Assembly (NCBI RefSeq): GCF_001509555.1 | Contig: NZ_LMAS01000004.1 | Location: 124,001 to 188,000 of the forward strand | DNA from: Bacillus sp. FJAT-29937 | GTDB lineage: Bacteria; Bacillota; Bacilli; Bacillales; Cytobacillaceae | DNA: 64,000 nucleotides | Reading direction: 5' to 3' | In this document: positions 26,276 through 34,140 of the stretch, piece by piece | How positions within the stretch are numbered: position 1 is the stretch's first letter | Layout: every line of letters begins with the position of its first letter | Translations under genes and position numbers: made by a program | The notes under the pieces: generated by a model | Told to the model about the DNA's origin: nothing | Database searches by the model: none | Seen by the model: only the letters and a program-made list of their open reading frames with translations

Positions 26276-26283
26276 TTCGACAA
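26276..26283 (-). promoter_or_regulatory. Candidate Spo0A box upstream of yhjD
   Basis: TTCGACAA on the plus strand is a perfect reverse-oriented 0A box (TTGTCGAA). It lies about 107 bases before the yhjD start. Confidence 0.4.
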
Positions 26284-26390
26284 ATTAAGGCACTTGCAAA
26301 TTATGATCTTTAAATATAAAATGGATATAGAACAAGTGTTCCTGTTTGTGTGAATCTTATTTTTTTGTATTGCTAAGGGAGGAATGCATA

Positions 26391-26786
26391 ATGACAAGAA
26401 TTCCTGAGGAGGATCGAAATATTATTGAGCAGGCTATTTATTTGCCGATGGTGCTAACGGTTTTAAATCGGGATCTTACTGTTATTAATAAGAGCCCTTT
26501 TAAGCTTAAACAGCCATATCTAAATTTAATTGAAGAGACCATGAAGGTTATTCAAAAGGAATTGAAGGAAGTCAAACAATACATGTATAGAAATAAGCTG
26601 AAGGTTGAACAGCTGAAGCGGGATGAAGCGTTTACGATGTTCTTATTTCTATATAAGGGCTATGAAGAACAGCATAATTATTTTAATCCCCGTATTCGCA
26701 ATAAAGTTCAAGAGTTATTGGAATTTTATTTATATCAGCGTCACATGCACGAATTACAAAGTGAAAAAAAAGTGGGGTACTCATAG
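26391..26786 (+). CDS. yhjD: YhjD family protein
   Basis: Encodes 131 residues from ATG 26391, which follows the strong ribosome binding site AAGGGAGG. A longer frame from 26346 has no such site. The product (MTRIPEEDRNIIEQAIYLPM...) is a soluble, helix-rich, highly charged protein with no catalytic motif visible. Length and position between comK/yhzC and yhjE match B. subtilis YhjD, which is associated with sporulation. A Spo0A box upstream fits that. Function unknown. Confidence 0.8.
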   Translation: MTRIPEEDRNIIEQAIYLPMVLTVLNRDLTVINKSPFKLKQPYLNLIEETMKVIQKELKEVKQYMYRNKLKVEQLKRDEAFTMFLFLYKGYEEQHNYFNPRIRNKVQELLEFYLYQRHMHELQSEKKVGYS

Positions 26787-26812
26787 GGAATATCCCTAAG
26801 ACCACCCTCACT
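26761..26812 (-). terminator. Terminator after comK, overlapping the end of yhjD
   Basis: On the minus strand GTGAGGGT (26811-26804) pairs with ACCCCAC (26778-26772) across a nested TAGGGA/TCCCTA hairpin, followed by eight T. The right-hand yhjD coding end lies within it. Confidence 0.7.
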
Positions 26813-26814
26813 AA

Positions 26815-27396
26815 TTATTTGTATTCCTTTTCTTCTGTACTATACTTGCCAGTATGCTCGGAAGCATTTAGATTTCTTCTTCCGCTAATGAAATACCAGT
26901 CCTTTCGCTCTAAATTTTCGATCCTTCTGCTTAGAGTAGTTTTCAACAAAGCTGTTCGCAATATTTGATTATTTATTGAGTTATAGGAGACCGGTAATGT
27001 TACAGTTCTTTTATTGTTAAATAAAATTTGTGTTTTCGCTATGTCTTCACGGCGGTGTAAATGGACATGCTCTTGTGATATCCATATGCATTGAGAGTTA
27101 CTCGGAGATGTCGTTGGAAAAAAATAAATGGAGTTTGTGGAGTCTACTGTGATAGGTGCTTTGTGGGTAATTCCTGTTAGTTGTTTAGTCGCCTCTTTCC
27201 TCCCCTCATAGCTGCTCCCGAAGGAAATACACCCTTTCTTTATGATATCAATAGGTTTAAATGGTGAAATATACTCATCCTCCAGCTCCCAAATTTGTGA
27301 GTAAATTCTGCTGCCATATGTTAAAGGCATAATAATCATTGTGTCACGATTAATTTCATATTCTTCAATTAAAGGGGGAGTTATTGTTTTTACCAT
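26815..27396 (-). CDS. comK: Competence transcription factor ComK
   Basis: Encodes 193 residues (B. subtilis ComK is 192). Conserved blocks are FGSSYEGRKEATKQLTGITHK (65-85), PITVDSTNSIYFFPTTSPSN, QCIWISQEHV and the core LPVSYNSINNQILRTALL. ComK is the master activator of DNA-uptake genes and its own promoter, and is normally held down by MecA-ClpCP. The C-terminal tail (SGRRNLNASEHTGKYSTEEKEYK) is much more divergent than the core. AT-rich tracts at 27502-27524 (AAAATATTTTT and AAAATTTTT) in the divergent region could be ComK boxes, but none matches AAAA-N5-TTTT exactly. Its neighbour is the IDEAL-domain gene, as in B. subtilis. Confidence 0.95.
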   Translation of the reverse strand: MVKTITPPLIEEYEINRDTMIIMPLTYGSRIYSQIWELEDEYISPFKPIDIIKKGCISFGSSYEGRKEATKQLTGITHKAPITVDSTNSIYFFPTTSPSNSQCIWISQEHVHLHRREDIAKTQILFNNKRTVTLPVSYNSINNQILRTALLKTTLSRRIENLERKDWYFISGRRNLNASEHTGKYSTEEKEYK

Positions 27397-27587
27397 AACC
27401 TCATCTCCTCAAAAGTGATATTCCATCAACCATACCAGATTATTACCAAATAAACTCGCTTTCTTCAAAAAGTTCGCAAATTGTTCATAACTTTCATATT
27501 CGAAAATATTTTTAGAAAATTTTTATAAATTAAGTTAATAAAAAGGAGGAACCCCATATAATAGTAAAAAGCGTTGAGGTGATTTTC

Positions 27588-27824
27588 ATGAATGAAAAAT
27601 CATACACAGAGCTGATGAAAAAAAACGCCATGAAAAGGAAGAAGTTAAAGGAATCCTATGTTTTAGAACTTTATATCGACATGCTTCTATCAGAGGTGCT
27701 GCTGACTAAGGAAAAAAAGAAGCTCATGGAAGAAATTGACCATTCCCTTGACGAAGGCAATAAACCAGCATTTATTCATTTATCAAAGAAGTATATTGAG
27801 CTAACAAAGCGATTTGGCACATAA
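27588..27824 (+). CDS. IDEAL domain protein (YhzC-like)
   Basis: Encodes 78 residues from ATG 27588, seven bases after GAGGTG; an in-frame GTG at 27579 overlaps that site. After a basic N-terminus (KKNAMKRKKLK), residues 25-75 carry the IDEAL domain: YVLELYIDMLLSEVLLTKEKK and IDHSLDEGNKPAFIHLSKKY. The domain is found in several short Bacillus proteins of mostly unknown role. The gene is divergent from comK, the position of yhzC in B. subtilis. Confidence 0.85.
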   Translation: MNEKSYTELMKKNAMKRKKLKESYVLELYIDMLLSEVLLTKEKKKLMEEIDHSLDEGNKPAFIHLSKKYIELTKRFGT

Positions 27825-27830
27825 TCCTAG

Positions 27831-27862
27831 AATCTCCCGAAATTCCGGGAGATTTATTTATT
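27831..27862 (+). terminator. Terminator after the IDEAL-domain gene
   Basis: Perfect stem AATCTCCCG/CGGGAGATT (27831-27839, 27846-27854) followed by TATTTATTTTG. Confidence 0.9.
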
Positions 27863-27869
27863 TTGCTTC

Positions 27870-27903
27870 AAAAAAACATGAGCAGACAATTTGCCTGCTC
27901 ACG
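27870..27903 (-). terminator. Terminator after the M48 protease gene
   Basis: Stem TGAGCAG/CTGCTCA around CAAATTG-type loop (27880-27901), followed by a T-run on the minus strand (27876-27870). Confidence 0.88.
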
Positions 27904-29175
27904 TTATTTGGATCGCATTTTTATTTCATATTCTTCAAGTGAAGATATTCGTTCCAGCATAGTGGGATGACCATAACGGAATATTTTTACTAACAGCGGA
28001 GGGTTCACCTGACTTTTTCCAGCACGGGTTAATTCCTGAAAGGTTGAGATTGCCTCATCTGTATCCTTTGTCAGCTCAATTGCATATTGATCTGCTCGTG
28101 ATTCTTGATAGCGAGATACAAAATTTGAAAGCGGGCTTGAAATAAACATTAGCATGGAAAGAATCATTAGAAAGAGCGGCAATGAACGAATATCATTGAC
28201 TGCCGGAATTTTCAACGCTCTCCCCCATCTGCTAATCACATACTCCATCAATCTTGCCACGATATATAATCCGAATAAAGAAAAGAGCAAATACCCGGCT
28301 ATTCCGAAATAAATATGCTTTTCAACATAATGCCCCATTTCATGTGCCATAATAAATAGAATTTGTCCTTCAGTTAACCGATTCAAAGTCGTATCCCAAA
28401 GAACAATTCTTGAGTTTGTCCCAATTCCATTCACATACGCATTAAGTGCATTCGTTTTTTCAGACATATTAACTTCAAAAACATGCTCGGCAGGTATTTG
28501 AGCTTGATCAGCCAATTCTAGAATTTTCGCTTCCAGCTCTTTATTTTTTAACGGATAAAAGTCATTATAAAGCGGGTCAATCACAACAGGCTGCAAAAAC
28601 ATCATAAATAATGTAAATGGTATCGAGAGCAGCCATGCATAGAGCCACCATCTTTTTCGGCTTTTATTAATCAGCCAATATAGAACAGAGACAATAATAA
28701 TCATCGTCCCATAATTGATCCAAAAGTCAATAAGCTCATCCTTCATCCAACCGCCAAAGGATTGCGTAGAAATATTATAGCTTTTAGAGAAAGAATAACT
28801 AATATAACTTAGCGGCATTGTTGCGATAAATGCAAAAAACGATAGCCAAATTAAATAAATGGCATTTTGAAAGAACTTTATTTTTGCACTCTGTTCAGAC
28901 CACTTTTTAAAAGCCTTAGAGAAACCAAGCAGCAATATAAAAAGATAAAATAACCACTCAAATGGTGTAGACAAGAAAAATAATAAATTCCTTATCTTAG
29001 AGTATTCCTCGCTAAGCATGAGCTCTCTTCCATTTAGAAAGGTAGCTGGATCTGCCCTCGTTCCCTGATACTCGAAGGTCAAGCTTGTATCGGCAAAATA
29101 GAATAAATACCAATAAAAGAAAAGTCCGTATAGGCAATAGGATAAAACCCCATAAAACCCAATTTTTCTTGCCAT
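27904..29175 (-). CDS. M48 family (Ste24/CAAX-type) membrane metalloprotease, YhfN-like
   Basis: Encodes 423 residues from the ATG at 29175, which follows AAAAGGGGGGAGAG; the frame extends ten codons further but without reason to use them. Seven or so membrane segments flank the zinc site: His278-Glu279-x-x-His282 in AHEMGHYVE, and the third ligand in ESRADQYAIEL. The upstream STE24 N-terminal domain (YWYLFYFADT...) is present. These enzymes cleave within or near membranes; B. subtilis YhfN is the same size and lies in the same region. Physiological substrates unknown. Confidence 0.92.
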   Translation of the reverse strand: MARKIGFYGVLSYCLYGLFFYWYLFYFADTSLTFEYQGTRADPATFLNGRELMLSEEYSKIRNLLFFLSTPFEWLFYLFILLLGFSKAFKKWSEQSAKIKFFQNAIYLIWLSFFAFIATMPLSYISYSFSKSYNISTQSFGGWMKDELIDFWINYGTMIIIVSVLYWLINKSRKRWWLYAWLLSIPFTLFMMFLQPVVIDPLYNDFYPLKNKELEAKILELADQAQIPAEHVFEVNMSEKTNALNAYVNGIGTNSRIVLWDTTLNRLTEGQILFIMAHEMGHYVEKHIYFGIAGYLLFSLFGLYIVARLMEYVISRWGRALKIPAVNDIRSLPLFLMILSMLMFISSPLSNFVSRYQESRADQYAIELTKDTDEAISTFQELTRAGKSQVNPPLLVKIFRYGHPTMLERISSLEEYEIKMRSK

Positions 29176-29293
29176 CTCTCTCCCCCCTTTTGTACAACCC
29201 CTCAATGTAAGTTTAGTATAAAAATCAATATTTAGAACAAATTCTTAAGACAAGCCTTTGTATAGCATGTACAATTTCCATAAGAAAAAAACG

Positions 29294-29319
29294 AAAAAAC
29301 CGATTCTATCTTGAACCGG
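29294..29319 (-). terminator. Terminator after azlD
   Basis: Stem CCGATTC/GAACCGG with one mismatch (29300-29306, 29313-29319) and six T on the minus strand. Confidence 0.75.
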
Positions 29320-29329
29320 CTTCCGAATC

Positions 29330-29635
29330 TCACATTAAAAATGAATAGATTGATAAAACAACAATCGAACTTAAAACAACCAAAATAACATTTGCCCCAA
29401 GATATGCGACAAAAAAGGCTGCTGCTGCTCCCAATACCCCAAACCATAGATTTTCATTAATAAAGAAAACGCCCGGAAAAACAAGTGCTCCTAGAGTAGC
29501 GGCAGGAACATTTTTTAGAACACCTTGTAGAAACACTGGCAATTCCTTCCCTTTAAAGAGTAAAAACGGCAGCATTCTAGGGATATAAGTAACAACCCCC
29601 ATACCGATGATCATCCAAACGATATGACTACTCAT
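29330..29635 (-). CDS. azlD: AzlD family branched-chain amino acid exporter subunit
   Basis: Encodes 101 residues with three to four hydrophobic segments (VWMIIGMGVVTYIPRMLPFLL, then PAATLGALVFPGVFF). The TYIPRMLPF start is characteristic of AzlD. It works with AzlC in a two-protein exporter for branched-chain amino acids or azaleucine. The start overlaps the azlC stop by eight bases. Confidence 0.9.
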   Translation of the reverse strand: MSSHIVWMIIGMGVVTYIPRMLPFLLFKGKELPVFLQGVLKNVPAATLGALVFPGVFFINENLWFGVLGAAAAFFVAYLGANVILVVLSSIVVLSIYSFLM

Positions 29636-30356
29636 TCGCTTTCCCCCTCTGCTTATTCTTTACTCCTTCGATCAGCTCAATGATAATTGCAGATAGAAGT
29701 GTTGCAGCTACAATTGCCCAGCCAGTTGAAAGCGCGTTTGTTATGGAGAATATTGTATTAAAGCAGGCAGCTAAAGCCGCTAGAAACACTACTTTCACAC
29801 TTTTCTTCATCGACGGTACTAATAATCCGATAAACATCGCATATAGAGCAATCGTCATGCTTTCCTGCAGTGTCTGAGGAAGGCTCGCCCCGAGTAAAAA
29901 GCCAAATCCAGTGCCGGCAACCCAACTCAAATAACCGATTAAATTGAGGCCAAACATATAGCCTGTAGTGACTGTTCCTTCCTTCATAGCCGCTACAGAA
30001 AAGGATTCATCCGTAATCCCAAACGAGTAAATAGCTTTGTTGACAAGATAATCATCATCACATTTTTCATTTAAGGCTGATGACATTAAAAAATGTCTAA
30101 TATTTACAATGAATGTCGTTAGAATGATTTCAAATATTCCTGTACCGAGCGAAAGCAAGCTAAGGGATATATATTGGGAAGCGCCTGCAAATACGACTAA
30201 ACTCATCAGAAGCGATTCACCAAATGTTAGGCCAGTTGTTTTTGCCAGCAGTCCGAAGGTTAATGCAACTGGGATGTATCCAATTGCAATGCTAATTCCT
30301 GATTGAAATCCTTTCCTTAACTCTGACTGTGTTTTGTTTAATGCAAGTTCAGCCAT
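29628..30356 (-). CDS. azlC: AzlC family branched-chain amino acid exporter subunit
   Basis: Encodes 242 residues from ATG 30356, spaced eight bases from AAGGTGG; the in-frame GTG codons further up overlap that site. The sequence has the AzlC signature GYIPVALTFGLLAKTTGLTF and LVFAGASQYISL, with about six membrane segments. It forms an operon with azlD. A divergent XRE-cupin regulator gene lies 146 bases away and shares a palindrome-rich intergenic region, so it is the likely controller. Confidence 0.92.
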   Translation of the reverse strand: MAELALNKTQSELRKGFQSGISIAIGYIPVALTFGLLAKTTGLTFGESLLMSLVVFAGASQYISLSLLSLGTGIFEIILTTFIVNIRHFLMSSALNEKCDDDYLVNKAIYSFGITDESFSVAAMKEGTVTTGYMFGLNLIGYLSWVAGTGFGFLLGASLPQTLQESMTIALYAMFIGLLVPSMKKSVKVVFLAALAACFNTIFSITNALSTGWAIVAATLLSAIIIELIEGVKNKQRGKANE

Positions 30357-30427
30357 TAGCTGCACCACCTTATTTGAAGAAATCTGAAAGACATACGCTT
30401 AAAAATACACTATAATAGACATAATAT

Positions 30428-30461
30428 ATGCTATAGCATCCAATTAATATAATATATTATA
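30428..30461. promoter_or_regulatory. Palindromes between azlC and the XRE-cupin gene
   Basis: Two perfect palindromes, ATGCTATAGCAT (30428-30439) and TATAATATATTATA (30448-30461), lie 20 bp apart centre to centre in the divergent promoter region. The second may double as a -10 element. They are candidate operators for the XRE-cupin protein. Confidence 0.4.
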
Positions 30462-30501
30462 CATACGAACGTTATAGTATACAATAGATTTGGAGGACAA
30501 A

Positions 30502-31053
30502 ATGGAAAATATCCAAAAAAATATCGGAGAAAACCTAAGAAATATTCGTAAAAAAAGAGGGCTAAGCCTCGATGTTACTTCAGAATTAACAGGGGTAAGC
30601 AAGGCTATGCTCGGTCAAATCGAACGTGGAGAATCTAATCCAACCGTTACAACATTATGGAAAATTGCCAGCGGACTTCAAGTCTCCTTCTCCTCCCTGA
30701 TTAAAGACGAGCCATCAGATTTATTATTCGTAGACTATAAAGCCATTTCCCCCATCGTAGAGAGCAATGGAGAATATCGAGTGTACCCCATTTTCCCATT
30801 TGATCCTAGGAAGAAATTCGAAATCTTTATTGTAGAAATGGATCCTGGCTGCCAGCATCTTTCAGAGAAGCATAATGATGGTGTAGAAGAGTATATCACT
30901 GTTCTCAAAGGTGAACTTGAAATTCAAATTGGTGAGCATAGCAGACGAGTATCTCCTGGAAATTCCATTAGATTCTTAGCCAATAAAAACCATACTTATA
31001 AAAATATTGGTACAGATTTAGTTGAATACCAAGCTGTCATGTATTATTTATAA
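30502..31053 (+). CDS. XRE family transcriptional regulator with cupin sensor domain
   Basis: Encodes 183 residues from ATG 30502, preceded by TTGGAGGA. Residues 5-60 form a helix-turn-helix (IGENLRNIRKKRGLSLDVTSE, then GVSKAMLGQIERGESNPTV). Residues 105-180 form a cupin barrel (KHNDGVEEYITVLKGELEIQ, SPGNSIRFLANKNHTYKN). Proteins with this layout sense a small molecule, often an amino acid or amine, and repress nearby transport genes. The divergent azlCD operon is the obvious target; no direct proof is visible. Confidence 0.9.
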   Translation: MENIQKNIGENLRNIRKKRGLSLDVTSELTGVSKAMLGQIERGESNPTVTTLWKIASGLQVSFSSLIKDEPSDLLFVDYKAISPIVESNGEYRVYPIFPFDPRKKFEIFIVEMDPGCQHLSEKHNDGVEEYITVLKGELEIQIGEHSRRVSPGNSIRFLANKNHTYKNIGTDLVEYQAVMYYL

Positions 31054-31065
31054 CTTATATTTAAA

Positions 31066-31090
31066 GGCATATCACTCGAGGTGATATGCC
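31066..31090 (+). terminator. Hairpin after the XRE-cupin gene
   Basis: Perfect stem GGCATATCAC/GTGATATGCC around TCGAG, followed by CATTTTAATTT. Confidence 0.75.
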
Positions 31091-31106
31091 CATTTTAATT
31101 TATCTA

Positions 31107-31901
31107 TTAGATTAGTACAGCTCGATCACTGCTCATTTTCTCCCCACGGATGCGCTGGAATTCTTCTAAAAGCTTATCAACCGTTAATTTCTGTTTTTGC
31201 TCTTCCGTTGTTTCGAAAATAATTTGTCCTTTGTCCATCATAATAAGCCTGTTTCCTAGATCTAATGCTTGCTGCATATTATGAGTGACCATCAAAGTTG
31301 TCAGTTTATACGTTTCGACAATTTCCTTTGTCAAATTGGTGATGAGCTCTGCACGAGCAGGATCAAGTGCCGCAGTATGCTCATCAAGCAAGAGGATTTT
31401 CGGTTCGGTGAAAGTCGCCATTAACAGTGACAATGCCTGCCTCTCTCCTCCCGACAATAGACCAACCTTTGCCTGAAGACGATTCTCTAAACCAAGATGC
31501 AGAGTTTCAAGCTTTTCCTTAAAAAACTCGCGGCGTGCTTTTGTAACTCCTCTTTTCAAACCGCGAGTGGCAATTCTTGAATACGCAATAGCAAGATTCT
31601 CTTCAATCGTCATGGCAGGTGCAGTCCCCGCCATCGGATCCTGAAAGACGCGTCCAATGAGCCTTGAACGCTTGAACTCCTTCACAGTAGTCACATCTTT
31701 ACTGTCAATAACTACGCTGCCTACATCTGGAATTAATTTACCTGAGATAAGATTCATCAATGTTGATTTTCCAGCCCCATTGCTGCCGATTACGGTCATA
31801 AAATCACCAGGTTTTAAATGCAGGTTCATATGCTGTAAAGCAATTTTCTCATCAGGTGTACCTTCATTGAAAACTTTATGAATTTGATTTAATTGCAGCA
31901 A
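31107..31901 (-). CDS. TrpX-type ABC transporter ATP-binding protein
   Basis: The frame runs to 32012 but deeply overlaps the permease gene. The best start is a TTG at 31901 (product begins MLQLNQIHKVF), four to five bases after GGTGAG; an ATG at 31919 lacks a site. Walker A is GSNGAGKST, the signature LLSGGERQALSLLMA and Walker B ILLLDEHTAALDP. The His after Glu-Asp region (DEHTAALD) in place of DEPT is typical of this subfamily. It energises uptake by the neighbouring permease and binding protein. Confidence 0.9.
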   Translation of the reverse strand: MLQLNQIHKVFNEGTPDEKIALQHMNLHLKPGDFMTVIGSNGAGKSTLMNLISGKLIPDVGSVVIDSKDVTTVKEFKRSRLIGRVFQDPMAGTAPAMTIEENLAIAYSRIATRGLKRGVTKARREFFKEKLETLHLGLENRLQAKVGLLSGGERQALSLLMATFTEPKILLLDEHTAALDPARAELITNLTKEIVETYKLTTLMVTHNMQQALDLGNRLIMMDKGQIIFETTEEQKQKLTVDKLLEEFQRIRGEKMSSDRAVLI

Positions 31902-32886
31902 GTTGCTCACCACTCTCATTCGCTTTTTGAAAAATTTCAGTCCTTTTCCGCTTTTTCCGCTGTTTTTCACGCTGCTTATCAATGATTTTAGGAAGAATAA
32001 GGGCACAAACAACTATAAAGGCCGTAATGAGCTTCATATCACCTGTCTCGAGAAATTCAACCCTTAGCGCTAATGTGACAATGATTCTGTACAAAATAGC
32101 ACCGCCAATAACAGCAAATGTTGCTCTCACAATTGTCTTTGCACCAAAAATGGCTTCCCCAATAATAACGGATGCTAAACCAATGATAATCATCCCGATT
32201 CCCATTCCAACATCACTAAACCCATTGTACTGGGCAACAAGCGCACCTGATAATGCCACTAGCCCATTTGAAATACCAAGTCCTACAATTTTTAATAAAT
32301 CTGTATCCGCTGAAAAACTGCGAATCATCGTTTCATTATTTCCTGTTGCACGGATCGCTAAGCCGAAATCTGTTTTTAGGAATAAATCTATCAATACCTT
32401 TACAACAAAAGCCAATATGATCATAAGGAAGAGAATTCCCCATGTTTTTGGAACGAAGCCCGTGGCTGAAAAGATAGCCTGAATTCCATTATCCAGCCCA
32501 AGCCCTTGCCAAAATGCTGTTAATTTTGTGATCACTGTTTCTTCTGATAGAAGCGGGACATTTGACTTGCCCATTATTCTCAAGTTTATGGAGTACAAGG
32601 CAATCATCATCAGAATCCCTGATAGAAGAGGATTAATTTTCCCCTTCGTATGAAGTAATCCAGTGATACAGCCGGCTGCAAATCCGCAAATGAGAGCTAT
32701 AAGCGTTGCCAGGAATGGATTCGTCCCTCCAACTATAAGGACTGCAGCCACCGCGGCACCTGTCACGAAGCTCCCATCCACTGTTAGATCAGGAAAATCT
32801 AGTATTCTGAATGATAAATAGACTCCCAATGCCATTAATGCGTAGATTGCACCTGCTTCTATTGAACCAAAGATGGCTGTTGGCAT
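31876..32886 (-). CDS. ABC transporter permease (TrpX-associated, BPD_transp_2 family)
   Basis: Encodes 336 residues with eight to nine membrane segments. The start MPTAIFGSIEAGAIYALMALG and the block SFRILDFPDLTVDGSFVTGAA are typical of the single permease that pairs with TrpX-type binding proteins. The C-terminal tail is basic (KQREKQRKKRKR). It sits between the ATPase gene (26-base overlap) and the binding-protein gene. Confidence 0.9.
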   Translation of the reverse strand: MPTAIFGSIEAGAIYALMALGVYLSFRILDFPDLTVDGSFVTGAAVAAVLIVGGTNPFLATLIALICGFAAGCITGLLHTKGKINPLLSGILMMIALYSINLRIMGKSNVPLLSEETVITKLTAFWQGLGLDNGIQAIFSATGFVPKTWGILFLMIILAFVVKVLIDLFLKTDFGLAIRATGNNETMIRSFSADTDLLKIVGLGISNGLVALSGALVAQYNGFSDVGMGIGMIIIGLASVIIGEAIFGAKTIVRATFAVIGGAILYRIIVTLALRVEFLETGDMKLITAFIVVCALILPKIIDKQREKQRKKRKRTEIFQKANESGEQLAAIKSNS

Positions 32887-32938
32887 ATTAATCTTCCTTT
32901 CTACTACTGAAAAGCCTAGTTTTTATAATTAACGTATA

Positions 32939-33958
32939 TTATTCGCCTTCGAAGAACTCACCAATTTTTTCCCACTCTTGCTTTACTTCAACACCTTGTG
33001 CTTCAGCTGCCTTTTTGTTAATCACAAGCTTTAAGCTGCTTGGCAATTCAACTGGAAGCTCAGATGGCTTTTTATTGCCCTTTAAAATTTCTGCTGCCAT
33101 TTTACCAGTTTGGTAGCCTAGGTCATAATAATTAAATCCGCTTGCTGCAACGGCACCGCGTTTCATAGAGTCAAGCTCCCCTACAAACAAAGGAACTTTC
33201 TTTTCGTTTGCTACAGAAATAACTGATTCTAAAGCTGAAACAACTGTATTATCTGTTGGAACATAAATCGCATCTACTCGTCCAATTAAGGATTCAGCAG
33301 CCTGCTTTACTTCAGCTGAAGTTGAAACCGTTGCTTCTACCACTTTAGCGCCATTCTTCTCAGCAAGCTCTTTTACAGCATTAGCTTGCACTTCAGAGTT
33401 TTGTTCCCCTGAGTTGAAGATAACCCCAATATTTTTGGCGCCAATTTCCTCTGTCATGAATTGAATCGTTTTGGCTGTACCATCTGGGTGATTGTCAGTA
33501 GTACCTGTAATATTGTCGCCTGGTTTATCTAACGCTTCTACTAAGCCAGCTCCAACTGGGTCAGTAACAGAAGTGAAAAGAATCGGAATGTCCTTCGTAG
33601 CATTTAAAGCACTAACCGCACTTGGTGTTGCGTTCGCAAAAATTAAATCAACTTTATCGCCCACAAAGTTGTTAGCAATTGTCAATGTATTATTCATGTC
33701 TGCTTGAGCATTTTGATTAAGGAATTCAGCATTGTCCCCTTCTTTAAACCCTTCATCCTCTAATGCCTTCTTAAATCCTTCTGTTGCCGCATCAAGGGAA
33801 GGGTGCTCTGCAAATTGGGTAATGCCAATCTTATAAGTTTTTTCGGCTTCTGTACTAGTGCCTTTCCCTTCATCAGTTGCTTTATCGGTTCCGCATCCGC
33901 TTAGCAATGCAACGCCTACTAAACTAGCTGCAGCCATTAATTTCATTTTATTAAACAT
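32939..33958 (-). CDS. ABC transporter substrate-binding lipoprotein (TrpX family)
   Basis: Encodes 339 residues. A signal peptide with lipobox LLSGCG (Cys22) is followed by an acidic/Thr linker and the ABC_sub_bind fold (YKIGITQFAEHPSLDAATEGF, ILFTSVTDPVGAGLVE, GVIFNSGEQNS). In streptococci relatives import tryptophan or other aromatic compounds; here the leader is short and no T-box is seen, so the ligand is open. First gene of a three-gene importer operon. Confidence 0.92.
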   Translation of the reverse strand: MFNKMKLMAAASLVGVALLSGCGTDKATDEGKGTSTEAEKTYKIGITQFAEHPSLDAATEGFKKALEDEGFKEGDNAEFLNQNAQADMNNTLTIANNFVGDKVDLIFANATPSAVSALNATKDIPILFTSVTDPVGAGLVEALDKPGDNITGTTDNHPDGTAKTIQFMTEEIGAKNIGVIFNSGEQNSEVQANAVKELAEKNGAKVVEATVSTSAEVKQAAESLIGRVDAIYVPTDNTVVSALESVISVANEKKVPLFVGELDSMKRGAVAASGFNYYDLGYQTGKMAAEILKGNKKPSELPVELPSSLKLVINKKAAEAQGVEVKQEWEKIGEFFEGE

Positions 33959-34017
33959 TATTTGTTCCTCCTTAGAATAACTTTGCGCTTTTGCGCTTTT
34001 GTGCTTTTATTCACTAA

Positions 34018-34047
34018 ATTATACTGCCAAAAAGAGTGATAATTCAA
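34018..34047 (-). promoter_or_regulatory. Promoter of the TrpX-type importer operon
   Basis: On the minus strand TTGAAT (34047-34042) and TATAAT (34023-34018) are separated by 18 bases. The transcript would have a short leader of about 50 bases that contains three copies of an AAAAGCGC-like 8-9-base repeat (33983-34008). Confidence 0.6.
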
Positions 34048-34109
34048 GTCTTTTTTATTATTTCAAAAAATTAAATGAAAACAGAATATAAGGTTGCTAG
34101 TATCTGGTA

Positions 34110-34137
34110 AAAGTAAAACACAGCACTGCGGCTGTGT
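34110..34137 (-). terminator. Terminator after the enoyl-CoA hydratase gene
   Basis: Perfect stem ACACAGC/GCTGTGT (34118-34124, 34131-34137), followed on the minus strand by TTTACTTTTACC. Confidence 0.85.
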
Positions 34138-34140
34138 CTC

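Noticed and set aside
27502..27524. ComK boxes in front of comK
   Set aside because: Two AT tracts resemble half-sites, but no stretch fits AAAA-N5-TTTT exactly and the area is AT-rich, so it is not listed as a site.
33959..34140. T-box riboswitch before the TrpX-type operon
   Set aside because: The leader after the promoter is only about 50 bases and has no T-box sequence or antiterminator stems.
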